Position numbers and translations under genes: made by a program
NCBI GenBank assembly: GCA_910578805.1
Contig: CAJTRS010000004.1
Location: 29,655-93,654, forward strand
DNA length: 64,000 nucleotides
Direction of reading: 5' to 3'
Source of the DNA: an uncultured Muribaculaceae bacterium
GTDB lineage: Bacteria; Bacteroidota; Bacteroidia; Bacteroidales; Muribaculaceae
Notes under the pieces: model-generated
Database searches by the model: none
Seen by the model: the letters and a program-made list of their open reading frames with translations, nothing else
Told to the model about the DNA's origin: nothing
In this document: one piece after another, positions 16,305 to 26,991 of the stretch
Layout: every line of letters starts with the position of its first letter
Numbering within the stretch: the first letter of the stretch is position 1

Positions 16305-18815
16305 ATGAAACGAACCTGTATCATGATGACTGTGCTGGGCATGGCCGCTTGTGTCTTTGCCCCGCAATTATCCGCGCGGACAGAGCGACTGCTTGACAAA
16401 GGCTGGCGCTTTACCCGTCAGGATTCTCCTGAATTTGCGCAAAAGACTATCGGTGATGACAAATGGCAATCTGTGACCGTGCCTCATGATTGGGCTATTT
16501 ATGGCCCGTTCAGTTGGGAAAACGACATGCAGAAAGTGGCTATCACTCAAGACGGACAGAAAGAAGCCATGGAGCATGCCGGGCGCACCGGAGGACTACC
16601 GTTTGTAGGCACAGGCTGGTACCGTACCGAGATAGAGGTGCCTGAACTAACCGATGGGCACCGGGCTACCCTGATATTTGACGGGGCCATGAGCCGTGCC
16701 CGTGTGTATGTCAACGGTAAGGAGGCAGGATATTGGCCTTACGGGTATAACTCATTTTATTTCGATGTTACCGATCTGCTTGACAAAGACGGAAAAAACA
16801 CCATAGCCGTGCGTCTGGAAAACTTGCCGGAATCTTCACGTTGGTATCCCGGTGCAGGTCTGTACCGCAATGTGCATTTGCTTGTTACTGAGGAAGCCCA
16901 TATACCGGTGTGGGGGACATATATAACAACACCCAAGGTGAGCAAAGAGTGGGCCGAGGTGAAAGTGGCCACTGAAATAGTGCTTCCAAAAGGTGTCAAC
17001 CAGCGTTCGTATTCACTGAAGACTATACTTTTTGGCCCTGAGGGAAACGTGGTTGGAGAGAACATAGAGCGTATAGACAATCTGGAATATACGGACAGCA
17101 CCGTAACTCAAAGCTTTATAGTGATGCGCCCCGAATTATGGTCGCCGCAGTCACCGTCACTTTACACCGCGCAGACTCAACTTATTTACGGTGCCGACAA
17201 AGTGACTGACGAATACGACACCACATTCGGAATCCGCTCGATAGAAGTTCGTCCGGACGACGGTTTTTATCTCAATGGTGAGAAGACGGTGTTCAAAGGA
17301 GTGTGCATGCATTCCGATCTCGGTCCGCTCGGCATGGCTGTGAACGATGCCGCCATACGTCGTCAGATACGGATACTTAAGGATATGGGCGCCAATGCCA
17401 TTCGCACATCGCACAACATGCCGGCTCCTGAACTTGTGAAAGCTTGTGATGAAATGGGCATGATGATCATGGCCGAGAGCTTTGACGAATGGAAGAAACC
17501 CAAATGTAAAAACGGTTATAATCTGCTTTTTGATGATTGGGCTGAAAAGGACCTTGTAAATCTCATACGCCATTACCGCAACAATCCTTCGGTGGTGATG
17601 TGGTGTATAGGCAATGAAGTGTCGGAGCAGTGGCACGAAGGTGACTGCAAGACGGCTTATTTCCTTCAGAATATATGTCACCGCGAAGACCCCACACGTC
17701 CGGTCACTCAGGGCATGGACGGTCCCGATGCAGTACTCAACAATAATTTTGCCGCCATAATGGACGTGGCCGGTTTCAACTACCGTCCGTTCAAATATCC
17801 CGAAGCCTACAAGAAACTTCCGCAGCAGATAGTACTCGGCAGCGAGACTGCTTCCACCGTGTCGTCACGCGGAGTTTATAAATTCCCGGTGGAGCGTAAA
17901 GCCATGGCTGTGTATGATGACCACCAGAGTTCCGGATACGACGTAGAGCATTGCGGTTGGTCCAACCTTCCCGAGGACGATTTCATACAGCATGAGGACC
18001 TGCCTTATTGCATAGGTGAATTTGTATGGACCGGTTTTGACTATCTCGGTGAGCCAACTCCGTACTATACCCAATGGCCGAGCCACAGTTCGCTGTTCGG
18101 GATAATCGACCTTGCCGGATTACCCAAGGACCGTTATTACCTGTACCGCAGTCATTGGAACAAAGAAGCCGAGACATTGCACATACTGCCTCACTGGACT
18201 TGGCCCGGTCGTGAAGGCGAGGTAACTCCGGTATTTGTATATACGAGCTATCCGGAGGCCGAATTGTTTATCAACGGAGTCAGCCAAGGCCGCCGCAGCA
18301 AAGACCTGAGTATAGGGGTCGAGGGAAGTTATACGGAAGAAGCTCAGAAATCGTTTGAGCGTCAGAAGCGTTACCGCTTAATGTGGTTTGATACAGTGTA
18401 TCAGCCCGGCGAGGTCACTGTAGTGGCCTATGATAAGAACGGTAAAGAGGCAGCCCGTCAGACTGTACGCACTGCAGGAAAACCCCACCATCTCGAGTTG
18501 GACGTGGATCGTGATAATCTGAAAGCCGACGGCAATGACCTCGCGTTTATCACAGTGCGTATGGTTGATAAAGATGGTAATCTTTGTCCCGACGCATCGG
18601 CTAAAGTGAAGTTCAAGGTCAAAGGATCAGGCTCGTTCGAGGCTGTGGCCAATGGCGATCCATCTTCGTTGGAATTGTTCCAGAAACCTGAGATGTCGCT
18701 CTTCCATGGTCAGCTTAATGCCATAGTCCGTACATCGGAAACGCCCGGCGAGATAACATTTACGGCTTCAGCTCCAGGAGTAAAATCGGCCACATTGAAA
18801 CTGACCTCGAAATAA
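16305..18815 (+). CDS. Secreted glycoside hydrolase family 2 (beta-galactosidase-like)
   Basis: An 836-residue exported enzyme with a signal peptide (about 1-24, cleavage near LSA-R). The GH2 sugar-binding domain comes first, then the immunoglobulin-like sandwich and the TIM barrel. The acid/base is Glu438 in WCIGNEV and the nucleophile is Glu572 in CIGEFVWTGFDYLG. The C-terminal third consists of beta-sandwich domains of the type found in Bacteroidota GH2 enzymes. The EFVWTGFDYLGEPTPYY pattern points to the beta-galactosidase group, but beta-glucuronidase or another exo-specificity is possible. ATG at 16305 is preferred over the TTG just before it. The gene stands alone and is followed by a strong terminator. 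Confidence 0.9.
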   Translation: MKRTCIMMTVLGMAACVFAPQLSARTERLLDKGWRFTRQDSPEFAQKTIGDDKWQSVTVPHDWAIYGPFSWENDMQKVAITQDGQKEAMEHAGRTGGLPFVGTGWYRTEIEVPELTDGHRATLIFDGAMSRARVYVNGKEAGYWPYGYNSFYFDVTDLLDKDGKNTIAVRLENLPESSRWYPGAGLYRNVHLLVTEEAHIPVWGTYITTPKVSKEWAEVKVATEIVLPKGVNQRSYSLKTILFGPEGNVVGENIERIDNLEYTDSTVTQSFIVMRPELWSPQSPSLYTAQTQLIYGADKVTDEYDTTFGIRSIEVRPDDGFYLNGEKTVFKGVCMHSDLGPLGMAVNDAAIRRQIRILKDMGANAIRTSHNMPAPELVKACDEMGMMIMAESFDEWKKPKCKNGYNLLFDDWAEKDLVNLIRHYRNNPSVVMWCIGNEVSEQWHEGDCKTAYFLQNICHREDPTRPVTQGMDGPDAVLNNNFAAIMDVAGFNYRPFKYPEAYKKLPQQIVLGSETASTVSSRGVYKFPVERKAMAVYDDHQSSGYDVEHCGWSNLPEDDFIQHEDLPYCIGEFVWTGFDYLGEPTPYYTQWPSHSSLFGIIDLAGLPKDRYYLYRSHWNKEAETLHILPHWTWPGREGEVTPVFVYTSYPEAELFINGVSQGRRSKDLSIGVEGSYTEEAQKSFERQKRYRLMWFDTVYQPGEVTVVAYDKNGKEAARQTVRTAGKPHHLELDVDRDNLKADGNDLAFITVRMVDKDGNLCPDASAKVKFKVKGSGSFEAVANGDPSSLELFQKPEMSLFHGQLNAIVRTSETPGEITFTASAPGVKSATLKLTSK

Positions 18816-18830
18816 CCTATATATGTTGCA

Positions 18831-18850
18831 TGCCGATATAATCATCGGCA
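18831..18850 (+). terminator. Hairpin after GH2 gene
   Basis: TGCCGAT pairs perfectly with ATCGGCA across a 6 nt loop, 16 bp after the GH2 stop. There is no T-run, so it could be an RNA 3'-end stabiliser rather than a terminator. Confidence 0.4.
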
Positions 18851-18877
18851 TAGCGTTAATGCAATATTACAAAATTT

Positions 18878-18919
18878 ATAAGCCGTGGGAATCACTTGAT
18901 GAGTTTTCCCACGGCTTAT
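18878..18919. terminator. Strong bidirectional terminator
   Basis: A perfect 14 bp stem (ATAAGCCGTGGGAA with its complement) and a 14 nt loop lie between the convergent GH2 and RND genes. A-rich sequence on the left and T-rich sequence on the right suit termination from both sides. Confidence 0.8.
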
Positions 18920-18947
18920 CTTGTATCTATTTTACCGGACGTTCAGG

Positions 18948-21900
18948 TCATAGATCAGTATTGTCGGATTTGTCTGTCGGTGTGGCGGGATTGAAGAAGT
19001 TGCTCAGGTGGCGTTCCCAAAATCTCTGAAGCAATTCCCAGAAATTTGGGACAAACAGAGTGCCGACAATGGCGTTGACAGCCATTCCGAATACAACAGC
19101 CGTGCCAAGCGATATCCTGCTTTCGGCTCCGGCTCCTGAAGCAAATAGCATGGGAAGCACTCCGAATACAAAAGCCATTGCCGTCATCATGATAGGGCGG
19201 AACCGGATACGGCCTGCGTCAAGAGCGGCTTGCGATATCGGTTGCCCGGATTTACGGAAATCACGAGCGTATTCTATGATGAGTATGGCGTTCTTTGCCG
19301 ACAACCCGAGCAGAAGTATTATACCTATCTGTGTGTATATGCTTATGCTTTGGCCCATAAACAGACAGCCTATTACCGTGCCGAGAATGGCTGTAGGCAT
19401 AGATATGATTACGGCCACAGGGTCGGTCAGGCTTTCATATTGAGCGGCGAGGACGAGCAGCGTCACAATGACGGCAAACAGTATGACTATTGTCACTGTG
19501 GTTCCGCCCTGTGTCTCCTGATAGGCTTCACCAGTCCATGCGTATCCGTAATTTGAGCCTACAGTGTCGCTGACTATCTCCTCCATGGCTTTTATTGCAT
19601 CGGAGGAACTTAAACCCTTGGCGGGAGTGGCCGTAAGTGAAGCTGTCTGATACATGTTGTAGCGGTTCACCGACGGTTCACCAGATACCTGTTTTATGCT
19701 GGCAAACGAGGCAAACGGTACCATTTTGCCATTAGAATTTCGCACACTGAGCCGGAGCACGTCGTCAGGAGTGGAGCGAGCCATGGCCTCGCCTGACAGC
19801 AGCACCTGATAAACTCTTCCGAATTCGTTGAAATCGTTGACATAATCACTGCTTGTGAAAGCTCCCAATGAACTGTATATATTTTCCATTGTCAGTTCGA
19901 GCATATGTACCTTGTCACGGTCAATATCGATGGAATACTGGGGAACATTGCCCTCATAGAGAGTCGTTACAGATGATATGCGCGGGTCTTTGTGTGCGGC
20001 GTCGGTAATCTGGGTTATTGCCTGTTTCATATCGTCGGAGCCGCGGGAACCAATGTTGAGCAGTTGCATCTGTAATCCCGATGATAATCCGAGTCCCGGT
20101 ATGGCCGGAGGGTTTATTCCGAATATTATCCCTTCCTGAATTCCGGAACAGGCACGTTCGAACCGGTCGATTATATTATCGACATTCAGATTTTTTGCTT
20201 TACGTTCCGACCATGGTTCGAGTGTTACGATTAGAGCTCCAAGATTGCTGCTGTTTCCTCCTCCGAGAAAAGAGAATCCTGATATGGATATCACGTTTTC
20301 CACACCCGGAATCGCGAGCAGACTGTCAGTAGCGCTGTTTATTACAGCTTCTGTGCGCTCAAGCGATGCTTCCGGCGGAAGCTGTACAGACCCCATGAAA
20401 TATCCCATATCCTCCTGTGGAATGTAAGAGGTGGGCATTTTCATGAATCCCCAGAAAGCCGCTCCCGTGATTATGAAATATACGGCTATAGCCACCCACG
20501 GACGTTTAAGGAATGTGCCTACGATCTTGATATATCCGTTTAGTGTGGCACTATATCCTTTATTGAACCACTGATATGGTTTGAACCGAGTGGTGCCCGT
20601 GCGTGGTTTCAGAAACAGCGCGCACATTGCCGGTGTGAATGTAAGCGCGTTGAATCCCGAGAATGCCGTGGATACGGCAATGGTGAGGGCAAACTGTTTG
20701 TATAGTTCACCTGTGATGCCTGATATAAAGGCTGTGGGGATAAAAACGGAAAGAAGCACGAGTACTTCGCCGACGACCGGTCCTTGAAGCTCAGTCATAG
20801 CCTTACGGGCGGCTTCACGCGGACTCATTAGTTTTTTGTCCACAATACGCGCACAGTCCTCCACCACCACTATTGCGTCATCGACCACTATCGCTATGGC
20901 CAGTACCAATCCGAAAAGTGTAAGGGTGTTGATGGTGAATCCGAGCAGTTTCATTACCGCGAATGTGGCTATAAGAGATACCGGTATTGTTATCATCGGT
21001 ATTATCACCGCTCTCCAGTTCTGTAGAAACAGCAGGATCACAAGCATCACTATCAGCGTGGTTTCAACAAATGTGACCAGCAGATCATCTATGGATTCCA
21101 CCACAAAGTCGGTAGTGTTTTCAATAATCCGGTATTTTATTCCATCGGGAAAATACTGCTGTAGCTCATTGAGTTTGGCCGTTACCCTGTTGGCCACTTC
21201 GAGTGCATTGGCTCCCGGTAGCTGATATATGCCGAGCACTCCGGCTTGCTTGCCTGATACACGCGAAATGTTGCCGTAGGAATCGCTTCCGAGTTCCACC
21301 CGGGCTATGTCACGCAATCGTAGTATTCCTCCGTCGGGTGAGGTCCTCAAAATGATGTTTCCGAATTCTTTGGCTGAGGTAAGTCTTCCTTGAGATGTTA
21401 GTGTAAACTGAAACGGAGTAGCCGAATTCTGCGGTTCAGCTCCGGCATCTCCGGCCGATACCTGCATGTTCTGGGATTCGATAGCGGTTCTGACATCGGC
21501 AACGGTTATGTCGCGCTGACGCATAAGATCGGGGTTGAGCCACACACGCATGCTGTAATCGCCGGCGCCGAATGCCCCTACCTGTCCCACACCATCTAAC
21601 CTCGACAGTTCATCGACAAGATTCAGTTTGGCATAGTTGGTGAGATAAAGGGCGTCGTAGCGCTGTGGATCGTCGCTCTCCAAGGCTATGAACATTATTA
21701 TGTCAGAAGACCGCGATGTCACCTCTATACCTTGCTGCTTTACTGATGCCGGAAGCGATGGTTCGGCACGCGACACACGGTTCTGTACCTTTACGGTTGC
21801 CATGTCGAGATCGGTTCCGGCCTCAAATGTGACAGTGAGCATATATGAACCGTCAGACCCTGAAGAAGAACTCATGTACATCATGTTTTCCACTCCATTG

Positions 21901-22109
21901 ACCTGTTCTTCTATAGGCACGCCGATGGTGGAGGCCACGGTCTGAGCGTCGGCTCCGGGATATGTGGCCGACACCATGACGGTAGGCGGTGTGATGTCGG
22001 GATACTGTGCCACAGGAAGTGACCTGATGGTTATCATTCCGGCCAGTAGCATGAAAAGAGCCAGTACTATGGCGAATATGGGTCTGTTGATGAAGAATCT
22101 GGAAAACAT
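18948..22109 (-). CDS. RND-family multidrug efflux permease (AcrB/MexB type)
   Basis: A 1053-residue inner-membrane proton antiporter of the HAE1 family. The start [19 protein letters not shown] is the first transmembrane helix. The proton-relay residues are visible: the aspartate pair in [13 protein letters not shown] (helix 4) and the lysine in [13 protein letters not shown] (helix 10). Large periplasmic porter/docking loops follow helices 1 and 7. It works with the adaptor and outer-membrane channel encoded just upstream, and its drug range cannot be read from the sequence. It is the last gene of a three-gene operon; a 36 bp gap separates it from the adaptor gene. Confidence 0.96.
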   Translation of the reverse strand: MFSRFFINRPIFAIVLALFMLLAGMITIRSLPVAQYPDITPPTVMVSATYPGADAQTVASTIGVPIEEQVNGVENMMYMSSSSGSDGSYMLTVTFEAGTDLDMATVKVQNRVSRAEPSLPASVKQQGIEVTSRSSDIIMFIALESDDPQRYDALYLTNYAKLNLVDELSRLDGVGQVGAFGAGDYSMRVWLNPDLMRQRDITVADVRTAIESQNMQVSAGDAGAEPQNSATPFQFTLTSQGRLTSAKEFGNIILRTSPDGGILRLRDIARVELGSDSYGNISRVSGKQAGVLGIYQLPGANALEVANRVTAKLNELQQYFPDGIKYRIIENTTDFVVESIDDLLVTFVETTLIVMLVILLFLQNWRAVIIPMITIPVSLIATFAVMKLLGFTINTLTLFGLVLAIAIVVDDAIVVVEDCARIVDKKLMSPREAARKAMTELQGPVVGEVLVLLSVFIPTAFISGITGELYKQFALTIAVSTAFSGFNALTFTPAMCALFLKPRTGTTRFKPYQWFNKGYSATLNGYIKIVGTFLKRPWVAIAVYFIITGAAFWGFMKMPTSYIPQEDMGYFMGSVQLPPEASLERTEAVINSATDSLLAIPGVENVISISGFSFLGGGNSSNLGALIVTLEPWSERKAKNLNVDNIIDRFERACSGIQEGIIFGINPPAIPGLGLSSGLQMQLLNIGSRGSDDMKQAITQITDAAHKDPRISSVTTLYEGNVPQYSIDIDRDKVHMLELTMENIYSSLGAFTSSDYVNDFNEFGRVYQVLLSGEAMARSTPDDVLRLSVRNSNGKMVPFASFASIKQVSGEPSVNRYNMYQTASLTATPAKGLSSSDAIKAMEEIVSDTVGSNYGYAWTGEAYQETQGGTTVTIVILFAVIVTLLVLAAQYESLTDPVAVIISMPTAILGTVIGCLFMGQSISIYTQIGIILLLGLSAKNAILIIEYARDFRKSGQPISQAALDAGRIRFRPIMMTAMAFVFGVLPMLFASGAGAESRISLGTAVVFGMAVNAIVGTLFVPNFWELLQRFWERHLSNFFNPATPTDKSDNTDL

Positions 22110-22145
22110 ACCGGAGTGGGTTTTAAGGAAGATGGGAATTATCGG

Positions 22146-23252
22146 TCATTCAGTCATGACAGGTGTGATTTTCATACCCTCACGGACTTTAAGAAGCGCC
22201 TTTGTCACGTAACGGTCATCGGGCGATAGCCCGGATAGAATTACTCTCATGGAGTCTTGCACGGTTTCACCGATGGTGACCGGAGTGTAAACCACGGTGT
22301 TGTAGTCTGTGACTGAATATACATATTTGCCAAGTTGATCGGTGGATATGGAGGCGTCTTTTATGAGTGTGGCATGAGGCAGTGTCATTATGGGGAATTT
22401 TACATTGACATACATACCGTCGCGTAGTTCGCCGTCAGGGTTGTCTATGTTGGCAATAATCTGGAGTGTACCTGTCGATGGATCGACTTCGGGTGATATG
22501 TATGAAAGCTTGCCGGAGTAGTTGTGTGGTGTCTTTACGGCAAATTCCATAGGGATTGAATCAAGTTTCAGATCAAGTGCGTCTTTACCTTTAAGCATTT
22601 CCTGTACACCTTTGTCATCGATATTAAAGTTGGCACGTACCACAGCGTCCTCATAGAGTGTGGCGAGCCTGACGGGTGAAACTTCTCCGTTTATGTATGC
22701 TCCCACACTGAATGCCGGTGCTGTTATGTGTCCGTCGAACGGTGCGGTAATATGACAGTAACCTAAATTGTCGAGAGCAGTCTGCAATGCCGCCTCCGCA
22801 TTTTTTATGTTGGCGGCGCTTTGTTCCATGGTGTTTTTAGCTTTGTTGACCTGTATCTGGGCCACTGCATCGCGGCTAAGGGCATTAAGCATAGAAGAAT
22901 ACTGAGTCTTGGAATATTCATAGTCACTCTTGGCCGTTTCGAGGGCTGCGCGTGCCTGATTTACGGCATCACGGTATTTGGAGTCCTCTATAGTGAACAG
23001 TAGTGTGCCTTTCTTCACAAATTCGCCGTCGGAATAACGTTTCGATGTTAGACTGCCACTGACACGGGCCACGATATCCACTGAATTATTGGCCGTCAGG
23101 GTCCCGGGATATGTGTTATAGACGGTTATACTGTCAGTAACAGCGTGCGCCACATCGATGCTTGGTGATGCCGTTTCTGTGCCGGCATTCGACCGCGTAC
23201 AAGCCACGGTCAAAGCCATTATGAATGCCGAGTATAGGAAAGAGCGTTTCAT
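22146..23252 (-). CDS. RND efflux periplasmic adaptor lipoprotein (AcrA/MexA type)
   Basis: A 368-residue membrane-fusion protein. Lipoprotein signal: hydrophobic N-terminus ending in LTVAC, with Cys18 as the lipid site. The order of parts is the first half of the lipoyl domain (VARVSGSL...DGEFVKKGTLLF), an alpha-hairpin (about 100-150), the second lipoyl half (YCHITAPFDGHI), beta-barrel and membrane-proximal domains. It joins the RND pump to the outer-membrane channel. It lies 13 bp downstream of the channel gene. Confidence 0.95.
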   Translation of the reverse strand: MKRSFLYSAFIMALTVACTRSNAGTETASPSIDVAHAVTDSITVYNTYPGTLTANNSVDIVARVSGSLTSKRYSDGEFVKKGTLLFTIEDSKYRDAVNQARAALETAKSDYEYSKTQYSSMLNALSRDAVAQIQVNKAKNTMEQSAANIKNAEAALQTALDNLGYCHITAPFDGHITAPAFSVGAYINGEVSPVRLATLYEDAVVRANFNIDDKGVQEMLKGKDALDLKLDSIPMEFAVKTPHNYSGKLSYISPEVDPSTGTLQIIANIDNPDGELRDGMYVNVKFPIMTLPHATLIKDASISTDQLGKYVYSVTDYNTVVYTPVTIGETVQDSMRVILSGLSPDDRYVTKALLKVREGMKITPVMTE

Positions 23253-23265
23253 AATATATTATGTG

Positions 23266-24675
23266 TTAGTTTATGTTGTCGATAGTCCAGCCTCCGCCCA
23301 AAGCTTCATAAAGGTTAATCAGCGACCGTGAGGCAGTACCTTTGGTGATAACAAGCTGGTCAGTATATTGGAGTAGATTGATCTGTGCATCGGCCACTTC
23401 GGTAAATCCTGTGAGTCCCTGTTTGTACAGGTCAAGTGACAGGTCAAAGGCTTCTTTGGCGTTTTCCACAACAGACGATAGACTTTCTATGGCCTGAAGT
23501 GACATAGAGTAACGTGTGAGGGCATTTTCCACCTCTTCTATGGCTGTGATTACACTGAGGTTATAATTGTCAATCGATGCCATCATGTTTTCACGGGCCG
23601 AAGCCACGGCGGCGTTTCTGGCAAAGCCGTCAAAAATGGTCCATGTCAGTCGTGGAGCTATGGAATAATCCATGGAGCGTTTACGCGGCAAGTCGCCGAT
23701 GTCATGTGAGCTGAACCCTATTGAGCCTGTTATGGACAGTGATGGAAAGTAATCTTTTTTAGCGACACCCAATGCCGCAGCCTGTGCCGATAGTTGGAAT
23801 TCCGCTTGGGCTATATCGGGTCGCCGGCGCAGGATATCCATGGGTACTCCTATACCTACAGCCTTTGAATAAGCTGGAATAGGGGCATCGTTGGTCAGAT
23901 CAGCGGATAGGTGTTCAGGAAATTCACCGATAAGTATTGCGAGTGAGTTCAAGGCTACGGTTATCGATATTTTTATGGAAGGGATCGATGCCTCGGTCGA
24001 ATAATAGATGGTGGAGGCCTGTGCCACATCGAGTTTTGAAGACAGTCCTGACTCATAGCGGGCCTGAGTTATTTTCAGAACCTTATCCTGTGACTGTAGG
24101 TGTTTTTGCGCTATCTGCAACCGGGTCTGGGCGGCTCGGAGCTGTACATATGTGTCGGCAATGTTTGCACAAAGCGCCACCATCGCCGCCGCATATTCAG
24201 CCCTGCTTGCCTGCCATAGATTTTTCTTTTGTTTTGACTGTGCGGATATACGGCCGAAAATGTCGATTTCCCATGACATGTTTAGACCGGCGGAAAAATA
24301 AGATGTGTTGGCCGGCGGAATAGAATGACTTGTCATGTTGCCTGAAGTGCGTGAGGCATTCCAGCCGGTATCGAGTCCTATAACGGGATAGTAGCCCGAT
24401 TGTGACATACGCATTTCCTGGCGTGATATGGCCATGCGGTGGGCAGCCTCTGAAAGATTGTAATTATTTTTTACGCCGAGTGTGATAAGTGAGTCGAGTA
24501 CAGGATCGTTGAAACCTTTCCACCACGAATCTTCATCGGGAAATGTCTGGGAATATCCGTTGTCGTAATATTGCCAGGAGGAGGGCATGGCTGACGATCT
24601 CAACTCTTCGGCCACGGACGTGCCGGATAAGAATATTGACGCGGATAGAAGTCCTATAAATATGTTGAAACGCAT
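23266..24675 (-). CDS. Outer-membrane efflux channel (TolC/OprM family)
   Basis: A 469-residue protein with a signal peptide (about 1-22). No lipobox cysteine is seen, unlike OprM. The duplicated OEP repeat is visible: YVQLRAAQTRLQIA near the middle, the RRRPDIAQAEFQL motif at the start of the second half, and the helix around VITAIEEVENALTRY. It forms the trimeric exit duct for the adaptor and pump encoded downstream. Being first in the operon is less common than the adaptor-pump-channel order. Confidence 0.94.
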   Translation of the reverse strand: MRFNIFIGLLSASIFLSGTSVAEELRSSAMPSSWQYYDNGYSQTFPDEDSWWKGFNDPVLDSLITLGVKNNYNLSEAAHRMAISRQEMRMSQSGYYPVIGLDTGWNASRTSGNMTSHSIPPANTSYFSAGLNMSWEIDIFGRISAQSKQKKNLWQASRAEYAAAMVALCANIADTYVQLRAAQTRLQIAQKHLQSQDKVLKITQARYESGLSSKLDVAQASTIYYSTEASIPSIKISITVALNSLAILIGEFPEHLSADLTNDAPIPAYSKAVGIGVPMDILRRRPDIAQAEFQLSAQAAALGVAKKDYFPSLSITGSIGFSSHDIGDLPRKRSMDYSIAPRLTWTIFDGFARNAAVASARENMMASIDNYNLSVITAIEEVENALTRYSMSLQAIESLSSVVENAKEAFDLSLDLYKQGLTGFTEVADAQINLLQYTDQLVITKGTASRSLINLYEALGGGWTIDNIN

Positions 24676-24755
24676 AATATAAGTTCTGATTATGGATTAA
24701 CATAATTAAAACTTATTTATGCGCTCGTAAGTTTGGGTTAGAATCTAATTTAACA

Positions 24756-26084
24756 TTACCCGGCGGCAGAAGGCGATGGGTTCTTGTTGTTATCTCTCTT
24801 GCTTTTGAAGTACCGGCGTTTTTTGTGGGCCGTTTTTTCGCCTGTTACGTTGTTGTCGTGTGATTCCGATTTAGAGGAACGCCGACGGCGTTCGGACGGT
24901 TTTTGTCGCTTTTTTTCAGAGCCGGTTTTTGATGAGATATCCGATGGAGTCTGTCCGAGTTCTGGCGACAATTCCATGCGTTCCACTTTTTTGCCGAGAA
25001 AATGCTCTATCATGCTCCATCGGCGTCGGTCACGGTCGCTTACAAATGTCACGGCCTCTCCTTCGGCCTCAGCTCTGGCGGTACGGCCTATGCGGTGTAC
25101 ATAGTCTTCGGCATCATGGGGCACATCGTAGTTTATCACCATGGATATTTCGTCGATGTCTATACCTCGGGCCACAATGTCGGTGGCAACAAGAGTGTCT
25201 ATCCGGCCGGATTTGAAGTCAAGCATAACCTGATCGCGGCGTGATTGCTCCAGATCGGAATGCATTTCACCGATTTTCAGTTTGGCTTTGTGCAAATCGC
25301 GGGCCAATTCTTTTACTTTTAATTTCGAGGACACGAATACGATCACACGTTTTGACCGTGTGGTTTCGAGTATTGATTTAATTATAGGCAGTTTTTGGGG
25401 TTCGTAGCAGATACATACTTTCTGGTGTATCTTGTCAGCAGGTTTCGATACGGCTATTTTTATCTCCTTTGGGTCACGAAGTATGCTTTTGGCGAGCATC
25501 TGTATCTTGGGCGGCATGGTGGCGGAAAACATGAGGGTCTGTCGCCGGGCGGGCAGATGCTTTACCACCTGCATTATGTCGTCATAGAACCCCATGTCAA
25601 GCATGCGGTCTGCCTCATCAAGAATGAAGAATGAGACTTTCGACAAATCCACGCAGCCCATCTGCAGGTGGGCAAGGAGACGTCCGGGGGTGGCAATTAC
25701 CACGTCGGCGCCTAATTTAAGGCCCCTTTGCTGTCGGGTGAATGTGGCTCCGTCGGTTCCGCCGTATATGGCCACGCTGCTTACATTAAGAAAATAGCCG
25801 AATCCTTCAAGCTGTCGGTCTATCTGCATGGCAAGTTCACGGGTGGGAGCCATGATTATACAGTTGACGGAATCCTCGGGAAACTCACCGTCGGCAAGAC
25901 GGTTGAGTACGGGCAACAGATATGCTGCCGTCTTGCCGGTGCCTGTCTGTGCCACGGCTATGAGATCGTGGCCTTCAAGGGCTATTGGTATGGCTTGCTG
26001 CTGTATAGGGGTGCACTCGTTGAAGCACATGGCATCGAGTGCGTCAAGTACATCGTAGTTCAGGTCAAATTCATCAAACTTCAT
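24756..26084 (-). CDS. DEAD-box ATP-dependent RNA helicase (RhlE-like)
   Basis: A 442-residue RNA helicase with all the motifs: Q motif (CTPIQQQAIP), AQTGTGKT, PTRELAMQ, TPGRL, DEAD, SAT, ATDIVARGIDI and HRIGRTARA. It ends in a lysine/arginine-rich tail typical of bacterial RhlE-type helicases acting on rRNA or cold-stress RNA. The start at 26084 (MKFDEFDL) is chosen because an upstream in-frame ATG at 26123 falls inside the -7 promoter box at 26121-26128. It is transcribed alone, in the same direction as yqgE. Confidence 0.93.
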   Translation of the reverse strand: MKFDEFDLNYDVLDALDAMCFNECTPIQQQAIPIALEGHDLIAVAQTGTGKTAAYLLPVLNRLADGEFPEDSVNCIIMAPTRELAMQIDRQLEGFGYFLNVSSVAIYGGTDGATFTRQQRGLKLGADVVIATPGRLLAHLQMGCVDLSKVSFFILDEADRMLDMGFYDDIMQVVKHLPARRQTLMFSATMPPKIQMLAKSILRDPKEIKIAVSKPADKIHQKVCICYEPQKLPIIKSILETTRSKRVIVFVSSKLKVKELARDLHKAKLKIGEMHSDLEQSRRDQVMLDFKSGRIDTLVATDIVARGIDIDEISMVINYDVPHDAEDYVHRIGRTARAEAEGEAVTFVSDRDRRRWSMIEHFLGKKVERMELSPELGQTPSDISSKTGSEKKRQKPSERRRRSSKSESHDNNVTGEKTAHKKRRYFKSKRDNNKNPSPSAAG

Positions 26085-26120
26085 AATGAAGATAATAATA
26101 ACGTAGGGTAATTCAGTATG

Positions 26121-26152
26121 CAAAGATAGCGCTAATTGTCCACCTCAGCAAA
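26121..26152 (-). promoter_or_regulatory. Full Bacteroidota promoter of the DEAD-box helicase gene
   Basis: On the minus strand, TTTG (26149-26152) is followed after 20 bp by TATCTTTG (26121-26128). Both boxes match the -33/-7 consensus. The start near 26115 leaves a leader of about 31 nt. Confidence 0.75.
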
Positions 26153-26159
26153 TTACCAG

Positions 26160-26762
26160 TTAATTGGCCTGCGGATTCTTGGGGTGTAACAGCCAGCCGC
26201 GGAATTCAGGTCCGAGAGATTTGACATGGTGATGCCAATAATTGTCGCCGGAGCCAGTCAGGATATTTTCAGTAGAAATATTGCGGCTTACCGTCCATAC
26301 CTTGTCCGATATCTCCTCATCAAGTTGGAACCGGCTCCAACCGCTGTAGCCCACGAAGAATCTGACAACGCCGTCAACAGGATATCCGGCATTGACATAT
26401 TGCAGAATTTCCTCATAGCTACCACCGATGTAAAGTCCTTCGGCTATCTGTCGGGAATCAGTAATGAGTTCTCCGAGAGTGTGAATATAATATAGTCTGT
26501 CCTGTGACATTGGGCCACCGCAAAACACCGGTACGGGTTCCTGGCGTGTTATTCCGGGGATTAACTCTGCGAGTGATATCCCCGTAGAATGATTCAATAC
26601 AAATCCCATGGAGGATTTATCACTTTCATATTCCACCATACATATTACCGAATGCCGGAAATAGTCGTCCATCAGAAACGGTTCGGAAATAAGCAAGGAA
26701 CCTACAGAAGGCTTTCCCCCGGCTATGTCGATGTTGAAAATGGCTTCATCGTAATTGATCAT
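26160..26762 (-). CDS. YqgE/AlgH family protein
   Basis: A 200-residue member of the UPF0301 (YqgE/AlgH) family, recognised from the opening GSLLISEPFLMDDYFRHSVI, MGFVLNHSTG, FCGGPMSQDRLYYIHT and the FVGYSGWSRFQLDEEI block. The biochemical role is not established; AlgH was linked to alginate regulation in Pseudomonas. It is probably cytoplasmic, as no signal or membrane segment is seen. It has its own promoter box at 26824-26831. Confidence 0.9.
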   Translation of the reverse strand: MINYDEAIFNIDIAGGKPSVGSLLISEPFLMDDYFRHSVICMVEYESDKSSMGFVLNHSTGISLAELIPGITRQEPVPVFCGGPMSQDRLYYIHTLGELITDSRQIAEGLYIGGSYEEILQYVNAGYPVDGVVRFFVGYSGWSRFQLDEEISDKVWTVSRNISTENILTGSGDNYWHHHVKSLGPEFRGWLLHPKNPQAN

Positions 26763-26823
26763 GATATGGTGGTATTATTGGAGGAGAAATCACACTAAAG
26801 TTATGACATGATAAGCAAATCTC

Positions 26824-26831
26824 CAAAAGTA
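26824..26831 (-). promoter_or_regulatory. -7 box of yqgE
   Basis: Minus strand TACTTTTG, an exact TAnnTTTG match, giving a leader of about 55 nt. No clear -33 element. Confidence 0.5.
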
Positions 26832-26954
26832 TAGTGTTAAAACCCGGCCGATGTTGTCTGTTTTGGCACATAATTGACTCTTACCTGTCCATGCCTGTAT
26901 ATAAATGGTAGTTTTTTCAGTAATTCGGGTAAGCAAATTATTTATGGCCATTGT

Positions 26955-26962
26955 TATCTTTG
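26955..26962 (+). promoter_or_regulatory. -7 box of the DXS-like gene
   Basis: TATCTTTG, the most frequent form of the -7 box in this window, 29 bp before the start codon. Confidence 0.55.
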
Positions 26963-26991
26963 CACTACCTAAATTATAAACATAAACTGAA

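Larger units (their letters stand above)
26763..26991. other. Divergent intergenic region yqgE/DXS-like
   Basis: 229 bp, AT-rich, with a -7 box for each direction (26824-26831 minus; 26955-26962 plus). I see no tRNA, no riboswitch core and no convincing small gene. Confidence 0.6.

Noticed and set aside
24728..24735. TAAGTTTG promoter-like box on the plus strand
   Set aside because: No gene starts downstream on that strand; in AT-rich sequence such 8-mers occur by chance.
26085..26123. Upstream in-frame ATG for the DEAD-box helicase
   Set aside because: It lies inside the -7 box at 26121-26128, upstream of the predicted transcription start, and the extra residues do not resemble helicase N-termini.
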